From NCBI GenBank assembly GCA_025454125.1, contig JALOPA010000437.1:1-5250 (forward strand): a stretch of 5,250 nucleotides of DNA. The letters are read 5' to 3'. The notes under the pieces are model-generated. The model was not told the DNA's origin. It saw only the letters and a program-made list of their open reading frames with translations, and searched no databases. Position 1 is the first letter of the stretch; each line of letters begins with the position of its first letter. This document shows, one piece after another, positions 1-5,250 of this stretch. Source of the DNA: Thermodesulfobacteriota bacterium (lineage in GTDB: Bacteria > Desulfobacterota > DSM-4660 > Desulfatiglandales > HGW-15). The translations under genes were made by a program, and so were the position numbers.

Positions 1-411
1 GAGGCATTCCCTGCGGCGGTGATCGCTTTGAGCAATCTGTCCGCCTGCTTCATCTGTGAAATCATCGCCGGAGGCATCCTGGCCATTCCCTCGGGCCAAC
101 GGGAAGCAGCCACGGCATCCGGGCTTTCGAGCTATCAGCAGCTGAGGTTCGTCATCCTTCCCCAGGCCCTGAGGGTGATCCTGCCTCCTCTGGTGGGGCA
201 GTATGTGCTGCTGATCAAGGATTCATCCGTGGTCTCGGCCATCGGCGTCCTGGACGTCACCCGGGTCGGGTGGCTGACGGTTCAGCGCATCCCCGAAGGC
301 CTTCTGGTCTTCGGGTTGGTAGGGGTTCTTTATTTCGTGATTTGCTATCCCCTGATTCAGCTGTCAAACAGCCTGGAAAAACGACTGACCGTCGTCACGA
401 CCCGGCTCTAG
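1..411 (+). CDS. Polar amino acid ABC transporter permease (5'-truncated by window)
   Basis: This is the C-terminal 136 residues of an inner-membrane permease of the HisM/GlnP family, which moves a polar amino acid inward with a periplasmic binding protein and an ATPase. The frame is open from base 1, so the start lies upstream. The visible part opens with a segment typical of the family ([18 protein letters not shown]). The cytoplasmic EAA loop follows (residues about 30-60: [15 protein letters not shown], then [17 protein letters not shown]), which docks onto the ATPase. Next come the conserved [13 protein letters not shown] stretch and a last hydrophobic membrane span ([19 protein letters not shown]), ending in a short basic tail. 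It stops 26 bases before the ATPase gene, so the two are surely cotranscribed. The substrate cannot be read from this fragment. Family assignment is firm. Confidence 0.93.
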   Translation, partial: EAFPAAVIALSNLSACFICEIIAGGILAIPSGQREAATASGLSSYQQLRFVILPQALRVILPPLVGQYVLLIKDSSVVSAIGVLDVTRVGWLTVQRIPEGLLVFGLVGVLYFVICYPLIQLSNSLEKRLTVVTTRL

Positions 412-428
412 GCGAAGGACCGCCGTGT

Positions 429-433
429 GAGGT
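429..433 (+). promoter_or_regulatory. Ribosome binding site of the ABC ATPase gene
   Basis: GAGGT lies 4 bases before ATG 438 and 10 bases before ATG 444. Neither spacing is ideal, so the sequence leaves the choice between the two starts open (a difference of two residues). It does argue against the longer frame beginning at 270. Confidence 0.55.
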
Positions 434-437
434 CGGT

Positions 438-1172
438 ATGAACATGATTACTTTTTCAAAGGTCAACAAGTGGTTTGGAGACCTGCACGTCCTGAAAGAC
501 GTGAGCCTCACGGTAGATGCCGGAGAGGTGGTGGTGATCTGCGGGCCGAGCGGCTCCGGCAAGAGCACCTTGATCCGCTGCATCAACCGCCTGGAGGAAA
601 TCCAGAAGGGGGAGCTCGTCGTGGACAGCATGAAGGTCCACGAGAAGAAGACCAACATGACGGAACTGCGGGCTGAAATCGGGTTCGTTTTTCAGTCCTT
701 CAACCTCTACCCTCACATGACCGCCCTGGAGAATGTGACCCTGGCGCCCATGAAGGTGCGCAAGATGCCCAAGAGCGATGCGGAGAAGCTGGGCCTGCAA
801 ATCCTCGAACGGGTGGGTCTCGCGGCCAAGGCCAATGCCTATCCTGCGCAACTCTCCGGCGGCCAGCAGCAGCGGGTGGCCATTGCCAGGGGACTGTGCA
901 TGCGGCCCAAGATCATGCTCTTCGACGAGCCGACCTCCGCGCTGGACCCGGAAATGATCAATGAGGTTCTGGACGTCATGCGTGCTCTGGCCAAGGAAGG
1001 AATGACCATGATCGTCGTGACCCACGAGATGGGATTCGCCCGGGAGGTGGCCCACCGGGTGGCCTTCATGGACGAAGGATCCATCATCGAGGTCGCCTCG
1101 CCCGAGGAGTTCTTCCATCATCCCAAGAGCGACCGGTCCAAGGCTTTCCTCAGCAAAATCCTCACCCACTAG
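438..1172 (+). CDS. Polar amino acid ABC transporter ATP-binding protein (GlnQ/HisP family)
   Basis: This 244-residue cytoplasmic ATPase powers the amino acid importer whose permease lies just upstream. All nucleotide-binding motifs are intact: Walker [10 protein letters not shown] (36-44), Q-loop Gln86 in [13 protein letters not shown], signature LSGGQQQR (139-146), Walker B IMLFDEP (159-165) with catalytic Glu164, D-loop SALD (167-170) and switch His196 in VTHEMGF. The FNLYPHMT and [11 protein letters not shown] strings are characteristic of the polar-amino-acid subfamily (GlnQ, HisP, GltL), and the length is normal. I chose ATG 438 because family proteins begin just before the [11 protein letters not shown] strand. 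The same frame is open upstream to 270, but that would overlap the permease gene and add 56 unrelated residues. ATG 444 is an equally possible start. The substrate is unknown. Confidence 0.95.
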   Translation: MNMITFSKVNKWFGDLHVLKDVSLTVDAGEVVVICGPSGSGKSTLIRCINRLEEIQKGELVVDSMKVHEKKTNMTELRAEIGFVFQSFNLYPHMTALENVTLAPMKVRKMPKSDAEKLGLQILERVGLAAKANAYPAQLSGGQQQRVAIARGLCMRPKIMLFDEPTSALDPEMINEVLDVMRALAKEGMTMIVVTHEMGFAREVAHRVAFMDEGSIIEVASPEEFFHHPKSDRSKAFLSKILTH

Positions 1173-1183
1173 CAGGTTGCTGG

Positions 1184-1215
<32 letters not shown>

Positions 1216-1223
1216 AAGTTTTT

Positions 1224-1245
1224 TTTTTCGGGAGATACCGAAAAA
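1224..1245. repeat. Small hairpin with adjacent ten-T run
   Basis: TTTTTCGG (1224-1231) and CCGAAAAA (1238-1245) form an 8-bp stem around the loop GAGATA. The T-run (1219-1228) lies on the 5' side of the stem on the plus strand, and on the minus strand the run reads as A. It therefore does not have the layout of an intrinsic terminator for either neighbouring gene. Confidence 0.5.
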
Positions 1246-1313
1246 CAAAAAGGTTCTGTTCCAAAAGAATGCCGTTAGAACATCGCGACTTGGCTGAATT
1301 CCGAGAGAGTCTG

Positions 1314-1353
1314 TTGTCCTCTATCCCGCTTCATGAAGCGGGATAGAGGACAA
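1314..1353. repeat. Perfect 40-bp palindrome without spacer
   Basis: The left half TTGTCCTCTATCCCGCTTCA is followed directly by its exact reverse complement, with the centre between 1333 and 1334. The symmetry stops abruptly at both ends (1313/1354 do not pair). Transcribed from either strand, it would fold into a strong hairpin of about 18 bp. No T-run follows on either strand, so a classical intrinsic terminator is not supported, though the stem could protect the 3' ends of both convergent transcripts. Confidence 0.9.
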
Positions 1354-1405
1354 ATAAAACGCCTCTGTGACCTCAGCGTCTCTGTGGTGAATCTGGGCCT
1401 TCGGT

Positions 1406-2437
1406 TCACCGGAGCAGGGGAGCGAGCTCGTTGGCTTTGGGCAGGAGCCCGAAGATCCCTCCGGTGTGAAGGAAGATGACCTGATCCCCGAAGAACCTCG
1501 CGTTGCGGCGAAGTTCCTGCACCATGCCGAAAAAGGCTTTGCCGGTGTAGACGGGGTCAAGGAAAAGGCCTTCGGTTGAAGCCAGTTCAGCCAGAAGGGA
1601 GAGTTCCTCCGGTCTTGACTGGGCATAGCCCAACCCCACATAGCCGTCCACGATCTCGATGTCGGAGTCCCTGGAAAAAGAGAGGTCGAGCCCGTAACGG
1701 GCGATGCAGTCTTCGCAGATCTCCCCGATCGCTTTGACAAAGTAGGCGCGATCGTCGCAAACATTGATCCCAACGACTCTTGCGTTCAGACCCAGCAGCT
1801 TGGTGCCGAGGATGAGCCCCGCGGTCGTTCCTCCGGAGCCGGTGGCGTGGACGATGGTCGTTCGCCGGCTGCTGCCCCGGGGAAGGGTCTGGATGTCCCG
1901 CTTCAATTCGGCGGCGGCGTGGATGTAGCCCCAGGCGCCCAGGGCATTGGATGCGCCCTCGGGGATCACGTAGGGGTTCGACCCGGCTTGACGAAGGCGG
2001 TTGGCCTCCCGGGCAAAGATCTCCTCTCTCCTTTTGTACTGCTCCGGCGTAACCCACACGATATCCGCCCCTGCGAGACGGTCCAGCAGAAGGTTGCCTT
2101 CCAGCGGGGGAGGATTGAAGGGGTCCGGGGTCCGGAGAATGAGACGGGACCGCATCCCGAGACGGGCCGCGGCAACGGCGGTCGCACGGCTGTGATTGGA
2201 TTGAGCGCCTCCACAGGTGAGCACCATGTCGGCTTTTTGCTGCAGCGCATCGGCCAGCACGAATTCGAGCTTGCGTACTTTGTTCCCTGTGAGTTCCACG
2301 CCGGTGAGGTCGTCCCGTTTGACGTAGAGATCGACGCCCAGCTTTGCGCTCATTCGCTTGAGCGGTTCCATAGGGGTCGGAAGGTTCGCCAGAGGGATGC
2401 GGGGCGGATAGGGCATGGGGGTGGCTTTGGTTGACAT
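1406..2437 (-). CDS. dcyD: PLP-dependent D-cysteine desulfhydrase / ACC deaminase family enzyme
   Basis: This 343-residue cytoplasmic fold-type II PLP enzyme most likely converts D-cysteine to pyruvate, sulfide and ammonia. The PLP lysine is Lys53 in [11 protein letters not shown]. The QSNH motif (79-82) matches the substrate-contact segment of the family, and [10 protein letters not shown] (198-207) is the phosphate-binding loop. YVGLGYA (266-272) and DPVYTGK (294-300) carry the active-site tyrosines. True ACC deaminases are known to have Glu after the second tyrosine and Leu in the C-terminal H-x-GG motif. Here these are Thr298 and Thr325 (LHTGG), which points to desulfhydrase activity. The length is usual for the family. 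The start at 2437 is supported by GAGGT six bases upstream. The gene is convergent with the transporter ATPase and divergent from the radical SAM gene, so it is probably transcribed alone. ACC or another D-amino acid as substrate remains possible. Confidence 0.9.
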   Translation of the reverse strand: MSTKATPMPYPPRIPLANLPTPMEPLKRMSAKLGVDLYVKRDDLTGVELTGNKVRKLEFVLADALQQKADMVLTCGGAQSNHSRATAVAAARLGMRSRLILRTPDPFNPPPLEGNLLLDRLAGADIVWVTPEQYKRREEIFAREANRLRQAGSNPYVIPEGASNALGAWGYIHAAAELKRDIQTLPRGSSRRTTIVHATGSGGTTAGLILGTKLLGLNARVVGINVCDDRAYFVKAIGEICEDCIARYGLDLSFSRDSDIEIVDGYVGLGYAQSRPEELSLLAELASTEGLFLDPVYTGKAFFGMVQELRRNARFFGDQVIFLHTGGIFGLLPKANELAPLLR

Positions 2438-2462
2438 GGCAGTACCTCGCGAAGCAGGATTT

Positions 2463-2492
2463 TTGACCTGGCATCATACAGAAAAATGAAAT
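2463..2492 (+). promoter_or_regulatory. Possible promoter of the radical SAM gene
   Basis: TTGACC (2463-2468) matches the -35 consensus at five of six positions. TGAAAT (2487-2492) follows after 18 bases and matches the -10 at four of six. It overlaps the candidate promoter on the other strand, so the two genes could compete for polymerase. It lies about 144 bases before the radical SAM start, giving a long leader that contains a hairpin. Confidence 0.3.
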
Positions 2493-2501
2493 AAGAATAA
2501 A
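2473..2501 (-). promoter_or_regulatory. Possible promoter of the PLP enzyme gene
   Basis: Reading the minus strand, TATGAT (2473-2478) is a good -10 box, preceded after 17 bases by a weak -35-like TTTATT (2496-2501). It sits in the AT-rich stretch of the divergent region, 35 bases before the ATG. Only the -10 is convincing. Confidence 0.3.
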
Positions 2502-2552
2502 GAGTCCTAATGCAGGCCTTTGGCTGCAACCCAAATCTGGCCTCCAACCTCC

Positions 2553-2579
2553 AACTTCTCCGCAAGTCGCAGAGAAGTT
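2553..2579 (+). repeat. Hairpin in the leader of the radical SAM gene
   Basis: AACTTCTCCGC (2553-2563) and GCAGAGAAGTT (2569-2579) pair at 10 of 11 positions around the loop AAGTC. The hairpin ends 56 bases before the start codon. It could be an operator or an mRNA structure, but nothing identifies a ligand or regulator. The rest of the divergent gap (2438-2635) contains only the AT-rich promoter stretch. Confidence 0.4.
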
Positions 2580-2635
2580 ACGCTCTAAGATTCTGGAAGC
2601 CGGCATTGGACGACATAAACTGAGGACTGCTGCTT

Positions 2636-3859
2636 ATGTTTCTTGGACCTGATGATGTGGACATGGCTCTGGATGCGAGGGTCTATGAGAGGGTCGCGGC
2701 TCTTCCGGCCTATGAAGAAGTCGATGAAGTCATGATTCATTACACCGTGACCCAGGAGTGTCCATTCAACTGTAGAGGTTGCATCAATGCGCTGACCGCG
2801 GGCAAGGGAAACCGAGGCCGCTCAGAGGCCTTCCCTGGGATTGAAAAAGAGCGCAACCTGGAAAGGGACCTTCTGGGCATCAGCCGCCTGATCCGGGACA
2901 GCGGCAAGAGCACAGCGGTGATCGTCTTTTACGGGGGCGAGCCCATGCTCCGGCTCGAACCCATGTCCCACCTCCACCGGGTCCTTCCCCGGGTCGCGGC
3001 CGGGTCCGCGTGCATCAAGACCATGGTGATCACGAGCGGCCACTTTCTGGAAAAGGCGATCAGGGACTACCCTGACCTGATCTCCGGCATGTGGCTCACG
3101 GCCCTCTCGATCGACGGAAATGAAGAGCAGCACGATGCCGTACGCCGAGGGACGTCGCTCAGGAAGATCAGGCGCCAGGTGGCGGCTCTGAATCAGGTTC
3201 GGAAGGGGGAAGTGCTCATCTGGGCGACCCTGCGGCCTGAGATGTCGCTCTGGGACTGCTTCGATTCCTTCATGTATTTCCGGAAGCGGGGGGAGGCGGA
3301 GCACTTTTTCTGGCACTGCGATGAAGGCGACGGAATGATCCCGGATCTCCCCCTCTACCTTGAGGCGTATCGCCGCGACCTCGAAAAGATCATAGGGGGC
3401 TACCTCGACCACCTGAAACGGGGCGACCTCCTGTCCCTGATTCATGTAAACGACCTGCTGCTTTACCTCTTCACCAGGAAGAGGAGAGGCACTTCGGCTT
3501 GCGCGGTCGAAAGGATGGAGAACTTCGACATTATCGGCGATGGAAGAGTGCATGCCTGTGCGGACCTGCCTGAAGCCATGAGCATCGGCCGCATTTTGGA
3601 CTCAGGCGAGATTGTCTTCGAAGCGGATGCGAGAGAAAAGCTCCAGAAGATGGTGAGCTACAAGGGAGAGCTCGGGTGCAGCCGCTGCGGCGTCGAGCCT
3701 TACTGCGGGGGAAGGTGTCCGGTGCAAGCCAACACCGGCGGCATCGGCCGGGCGCGCCAGTACTGCTTCATGATTCGCGGATGTGACACCGTAGCAGGTT
3801 GCGGAAGAAGAGGGTCAAGTGACAAGTCGGGCTTTTGTCTCGTTACCCGTCACTCGTGA
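2636..3859 (+). CDS. Radical SAM / SPASM domain protein of unknown substrate
   Basis: This 407-residue iron-sulfur enzyme would cleave S-adenosylmethionine to start radical chemistry. The SAM-cluster motif is CPFNCRGC (Cys42, Cys46, Cys49), and YGGEP (99-103) is the SAM-binding GGE motif. The C-terminal part carries a full set of SPASM cysteines for auxiliary clusters: Cys289, then G303-RVHA-Cys308, then Cys348-x2-Cys351-x5-Cys357-x3-Cys361, and Cys377. SPASM proteins include peptide and protein modifiers such as sulfatase maturases and RiPP maturases. This one has only about 35 residues before the barrel, so no recognisable N-terminal peptide-binding (RRE) domain, and no precursor peptide gene is visible nearby. 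The start is supported by GAGGA nine bases upstream. The last ~24 residues, after Cys383, look non-native. The downstream homospermidine-synthase-like gene is in the same direction. Family is certain; substrate unknown. Confidence 0.93.
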   Translation: MFLGPDDVDMALDARVYERVAALPAYEEVDEVMIHYTVTQECPFNCRGCINALTAGKGNRGRSEAFPGIEKERNLERDLLGISRLIRDSGKSTAVIVFYGGEPMLRLEPMSHLHRVLPRVAAGSACIKTMVITSGHFLEKAIRDYPDLISGMWLTALSIDGNEEQHDAVRRGTSLRKIRRQVAALNQVRKGEVLIWATLRPEMSLWDCFDSFMYFRKRGEAEHFFWHCDEGDGMIPDLPLYLEAYRRDLEKIIGGYLDHLKRGDLLSLIHVNDLLLYLFTRKRRGTSACAVERMENFDIIGDGRVHACADLPEAMSIGRILDSGEIVFEADAREKLQKMVSYKGELGCSRCGVEPYCGGRCPVQANTGGIGRARQYCFMIRGCDTVAGCGRRGSSDKSGFCLVTRHS

Positions 3860-3861
3860 GA

Positions 3862-3968
3862 GGTGCCACGGACAAACTGTGTTTGTCCGTGTAGAGGGCT
3901 GAGCACACTCCTCCTGAATCACGGACAAGCTCGCCTGAGGCGAACAGGCTCCGATTGTCCGTGCCACC
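3862..3968. repeat. Nested inverted-repeat element, CACGGACAA family
   Basis: The word CACGGACAA occurs four times in alternating orientation: 3867 plus, 3881-3891 minus (within GTTTGTCCGTG), 3920-3928 plus, 3955-3963 minus. The outer 14-base ends, GGTGCCACGGACAA (3862-3875) and TTGTCCGTGCCACC (3955-3968), are inverted copies with one mismatch. The first inner pair makes an 11-bp perfect stem with a 3-base loop (3867-3877/3881-3891). The second makes a 9-bp stem (3920-3928/3955-3963) with a nested TCGCC-TGA-GGCGA hairpin (3931-3943). This resembles a REP/BIME-type composite element. It fills most of the gap between the two plus-strand genes. No T-run follows, so termination is not implied. 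Confidence 0.75.
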
Positions 3969-3982
3969 GGCAGTGAGAAACC

Positions 3983-4006
3983 TGGAGTATCGGAGTGATG
4001 GAGTAA
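3983..4006 (+). repeat. Three 8-base tandem repeats forming the ribosome-binding region
   Basis: The units TGGAGTAT, CGGAGTGA and TGGAGTAA stand in direct tandem, and the A of the start codon ATG 4006 is the last base of the third unit. Each unit contains GGAG. The middle one (3992-3995) lies 10 bases before the start and is the best-spaced Shine-Dalgarno; the last lies only 2 bases away. This supports starting translation at 4006 rather than at the upstream in-frame TTG 3955, which lies inside an inverted repeat. Confidence 0.6.
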
Positions 4007-5238
4007 TGGCCAATCATCCCTTGGGGAAGAACCTGCTCGTCATTGGGGCCTCGGGCGGGGTGGGGCGAGCTCTTATGCGCGCGCTTCGCAAAGAGGGCGG
4101 GCGGCTGGGGAAACTCGTGCTCGTGGACAGGCAGGAACCAAGGGTTGACGAGGGGAGTGCGTTTTTTCGAGAACTGAACGGCGAGTTTGTTAGGGCGAGC
4201 GTCGAGGTGGACAAGGGCAGGGAGGAGTACCTGCGTTTGCTTGCGACCCACGGGATCGACATGGTCATTGACCTGAGCGTCAATGAAACCAGGGCCATGC
4301 TCGCGGCGTCGGACAGCGCAGGGGTCAGCTACATCAACACAGGGGTGGCGAACAAGCCGGGGGAGAACTTTTCAGAGGTGGTTCTCGACCTGGTCCGCCG
4401 CAGGACCGATCCCTGGAAGGCGCCTCACATCCTTTGCAGCGGCATGAACCCCGGGGTCGTCAACATGTGGGTCCGAAGGGCCGTTGCGGCGTCCGGGGTG
4501 CCGAGGAGCATCGTTCACTTCGAATATGATACAGGAGAACCCGCTAACGGCGGCACGCCGATCATTGCCTGGAGCCGGGAGACGCTCCTGGACGAGATCG
4601 TCAATGACCCGGCCGGATACGTGGAAGGAAGAAACAGCATCAAGTTGATCCCTCCCAATCCTCTCAAGAACCGGATTCCTATGGAGGACGTCCTTCGTCC
4701 GATCATGCCCCTGCACTCTTACCCCAGGGGCTTCTTGCTCCTCCACGAAGAAAACATCACTCTAGGCCAGCAATATGATGTGCCCTCCCGGTTCCTCTTT
4801 TCCCTCAGGAACCAAACCATGGATTACCTTGAAAAGATTTATGATGAGCACAGGAAGGTCCCTCCGGAGGCTCTGGCGCTGGGGGACAACAGGGACATTC
4901 CGCTCAAGGGAGAAGCGACGGTGGGGGTGTGTCTCGAATATGAGGACAAGCGAGAGTACTTCTTCAACACCACGGCTCAGGGGGATGTTCCGGGGGTGAG
5001 CGGCAGTTGCCTGCAGGTCGCAGCCGGGCTGCATGCGGCTCTTTGGACGATGATTCGAGACCGTTTGGAAAAGCGCGTGTATTTTGTTGAGGACCTGCTT
5101 GGAACAACCTGTGAGCGTCTCATGATCGAGAACCTGCCCGTGCAGCACATCGTTGTTCACCACAGAGGCACGAAGGAAGACAGGGACAAAGATGCAAAGG
5201 GACAAAGGCACAAAGAAGATAGAGGGACCAAGAGATAA
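4006..5238 (+). CDS. Homospermidine synthase-like / saccharopine dehydrogenase family protein
   Basis: This 410-residue NAD(P)-dependent enzyme opens with a Rossmann nucleotide-binding motif GASGGVG (14-20). An acidic VDR at the end of the second strand (about 40-42) favours NAD. Several segments line up, from memory, with bacterial homospermidine synthase, which joins putrescine units to make the polyamine homospermidine. These are GMNPGVVN (146-153), EYDTG with Glu173, AWSRETLLDE with Trp189 and Glu197 spaced exactly eight apart, LLHEENIT with His247 and Glu249, and SGSCLQVAAGLHAALW (332-347). The Trp/Glu pair matches the residues known to hold putrescine. The protein is shorter than the usual ~470-480 residues. 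Its last ~26 residues, rich in Lys, Arg, Asp and Glu, are encoded by a dispersed repeat. It may cotranscribe with the radical SAM gene 146 bases upstream. Another polyamine or opine-type dehydrogenase is possible. Confidence 0.75.
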   Translation: MANHPLGKNLLVIGASGGVGRALMRALRKEGGRLGKLVLVDRQEPRVDEGSAFFRELNGEFVRASVEVDKGREEYLRLLATHGIDMVIDLSVNETRAMLAASDSAGVSYINTGVANKPGENFSEVVLDLVRRRTDPWKAPHILCSGMNPGVVNMWVRRAVAASGVPRSIVHFEYDTGEPANGGTPIIAWSRETLLDEIVNDPAGYVEGRNSIKLIPPNPLKNRIPMEDVLRPIMPLHSYPRGFLLLHEENITLGQQYDVPSRFLFSLRNQTMDYLEKIYDEHRKVPPEALALGDNRDIPLKGEATVGVCLEYEDKREYFFNTTAQGDVPGVSGSCLQVAAGLHAALWTMIRDRLEKRVYFVEDLLGTTCERLMIENLPVQHIVVHHRGTKEDRDKDAKGQRHKEDRGTKR

Positions 5239-5250
5239 AGACACAAAACA
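5156..5250 (+). repeat. Dispersed purine-rich repeat overlapping the 3' end of the homospermidine-synthase-like gene
   Basis: The first 21 bases (starting TTCACCACAGAGGCAC) match the left arm of the element at 1184 at 19 of 21 positions. What follows is a purine-rich, tandem-like stretch. GGGACAAAG occurs at 5183 and 5199, and related ACAAAG and GACCAAG words continue to the window edge. It encodes the charged tail of the upstream protein and continues past its TAA at 5236-5238. Its right end lies outside the window. Confidence 0.65.

Noticed and set aside
270..437. Longer start for the ABC ATPase, overlapping the permease gene
   Set aside because: The added 56 residues match nothing in the family, would overlap the permease in another frame, and a Shine-Dalgarno site lies just before 438/444.
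456..1169. Long open frame on the minus strand opposite the ABC ATPase
   Set aside because: It is the antisense shadow of a clear ATPase gene. Its His/Gly-rich translation shows no recognisable domain.
1219..1245. Ten-T run and hairpin as an intrinsic terminator for the transporter operon
   Set aside because: The T-run comes before the stem on the plus strand and reads as A on the minus strand, so the order is wrong for either gene.
1587..2606. 339-residue minus-strand frame overlapping the PLP enzyme
   Set aside because: Its translation is Arg/Pro/Ser-rich and without motifs, whereas the overlapping frame encodes all PLP-enzyme motifs.
2438..2635. Precursor peptide gene for the radical SAM enzyme
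   Set aside because: No short frame with a start, ribosome binding site and leader-like sequence was found here or in the other gaps. A peptide gene outside the window remains possible.
3955..4005. TTG start at 3955 for the homospermidine-synthase-like protein
   Set aside because: The codon lies inside an inverted repeat, lacks a ribosome binding site, and adds 17 residues before a Rossmann fold that begins normally after ATG 4006.
5156..5250. CRISPR array
   Set aside because: The repeated words are short, irregularly spaced and degenerate, with no uniform repeats or unique spacers.

Overview
The window looks like chromosomal DNA of a high-GC, probably anaerobic Gram-negative bacterium. My best guess is the Desulfobacterota (former Deltaproteobacteria). 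This rests on general impression: a GC-rich coding style, an iron-sulfur-rich radical SAM/SPASM enzyme, and intergenic repeats of the 'TTCACCACAGAGACAC' kind that I associate with such genomes. No marker gene fixes the taxonomy.

Layout. Bases 1-411 hold the 3' part of a polar-amino-acid ABC transporter permease. Its ATPase partner (438-1172) follows after 26 bases, so the two form the end of a transporter operon whose binding protein should lie upstream. The 233-base convergent gap 1173-1405 is almost filled by a MITE-like inverted-repeat element (1184-1391) that contains a perfect 40-bp palindrome. A PLP-dependent enzyme of the D-cysteine desulfhydrase/ACC deaminase family lies on the minus strand (1406-2437); its active-site residues favour desulfhydrase-type chemistry. 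A 198-base divergent region (2438-2635) separates it from a radical SAM/SPASM enzyme on the plus strand (2636-3859). After a 146-base gap holding a second, unrelated family of nested inverted repeats (3862-3968) comes a Rossmann-fold enzyme related to bacterial homospermidine synthase (4006-5238). Its last ~26 residues are encoded by a third copy of the first repeat family.

How the genes may work together. The transporter genes are a clear unit for amino acid uptake. The PLP enzyme consumes a D-amino acid (or related compound) and may be functionally linked, but it is transcribed separately. The radical SAM/SPASM enzyme and the homospermidine-synthase-like enzyme are codirectional neighbours. 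This is the least explained pair here: a redox-active cluster enzyme next to a polyamine-type NAD-dependent enzyme, with no precursor peptide visible. A shared pathway is inference only.

A notable theme is repeat invasion at gene ends. Repeats begin 11 bases after the ATPase stop and end 14 bases from the stop of the PLP enzyme. A repeat supplies the C-terminus of the homospermidine-synthase-like protein, and possibly that of the radical SAM protein.
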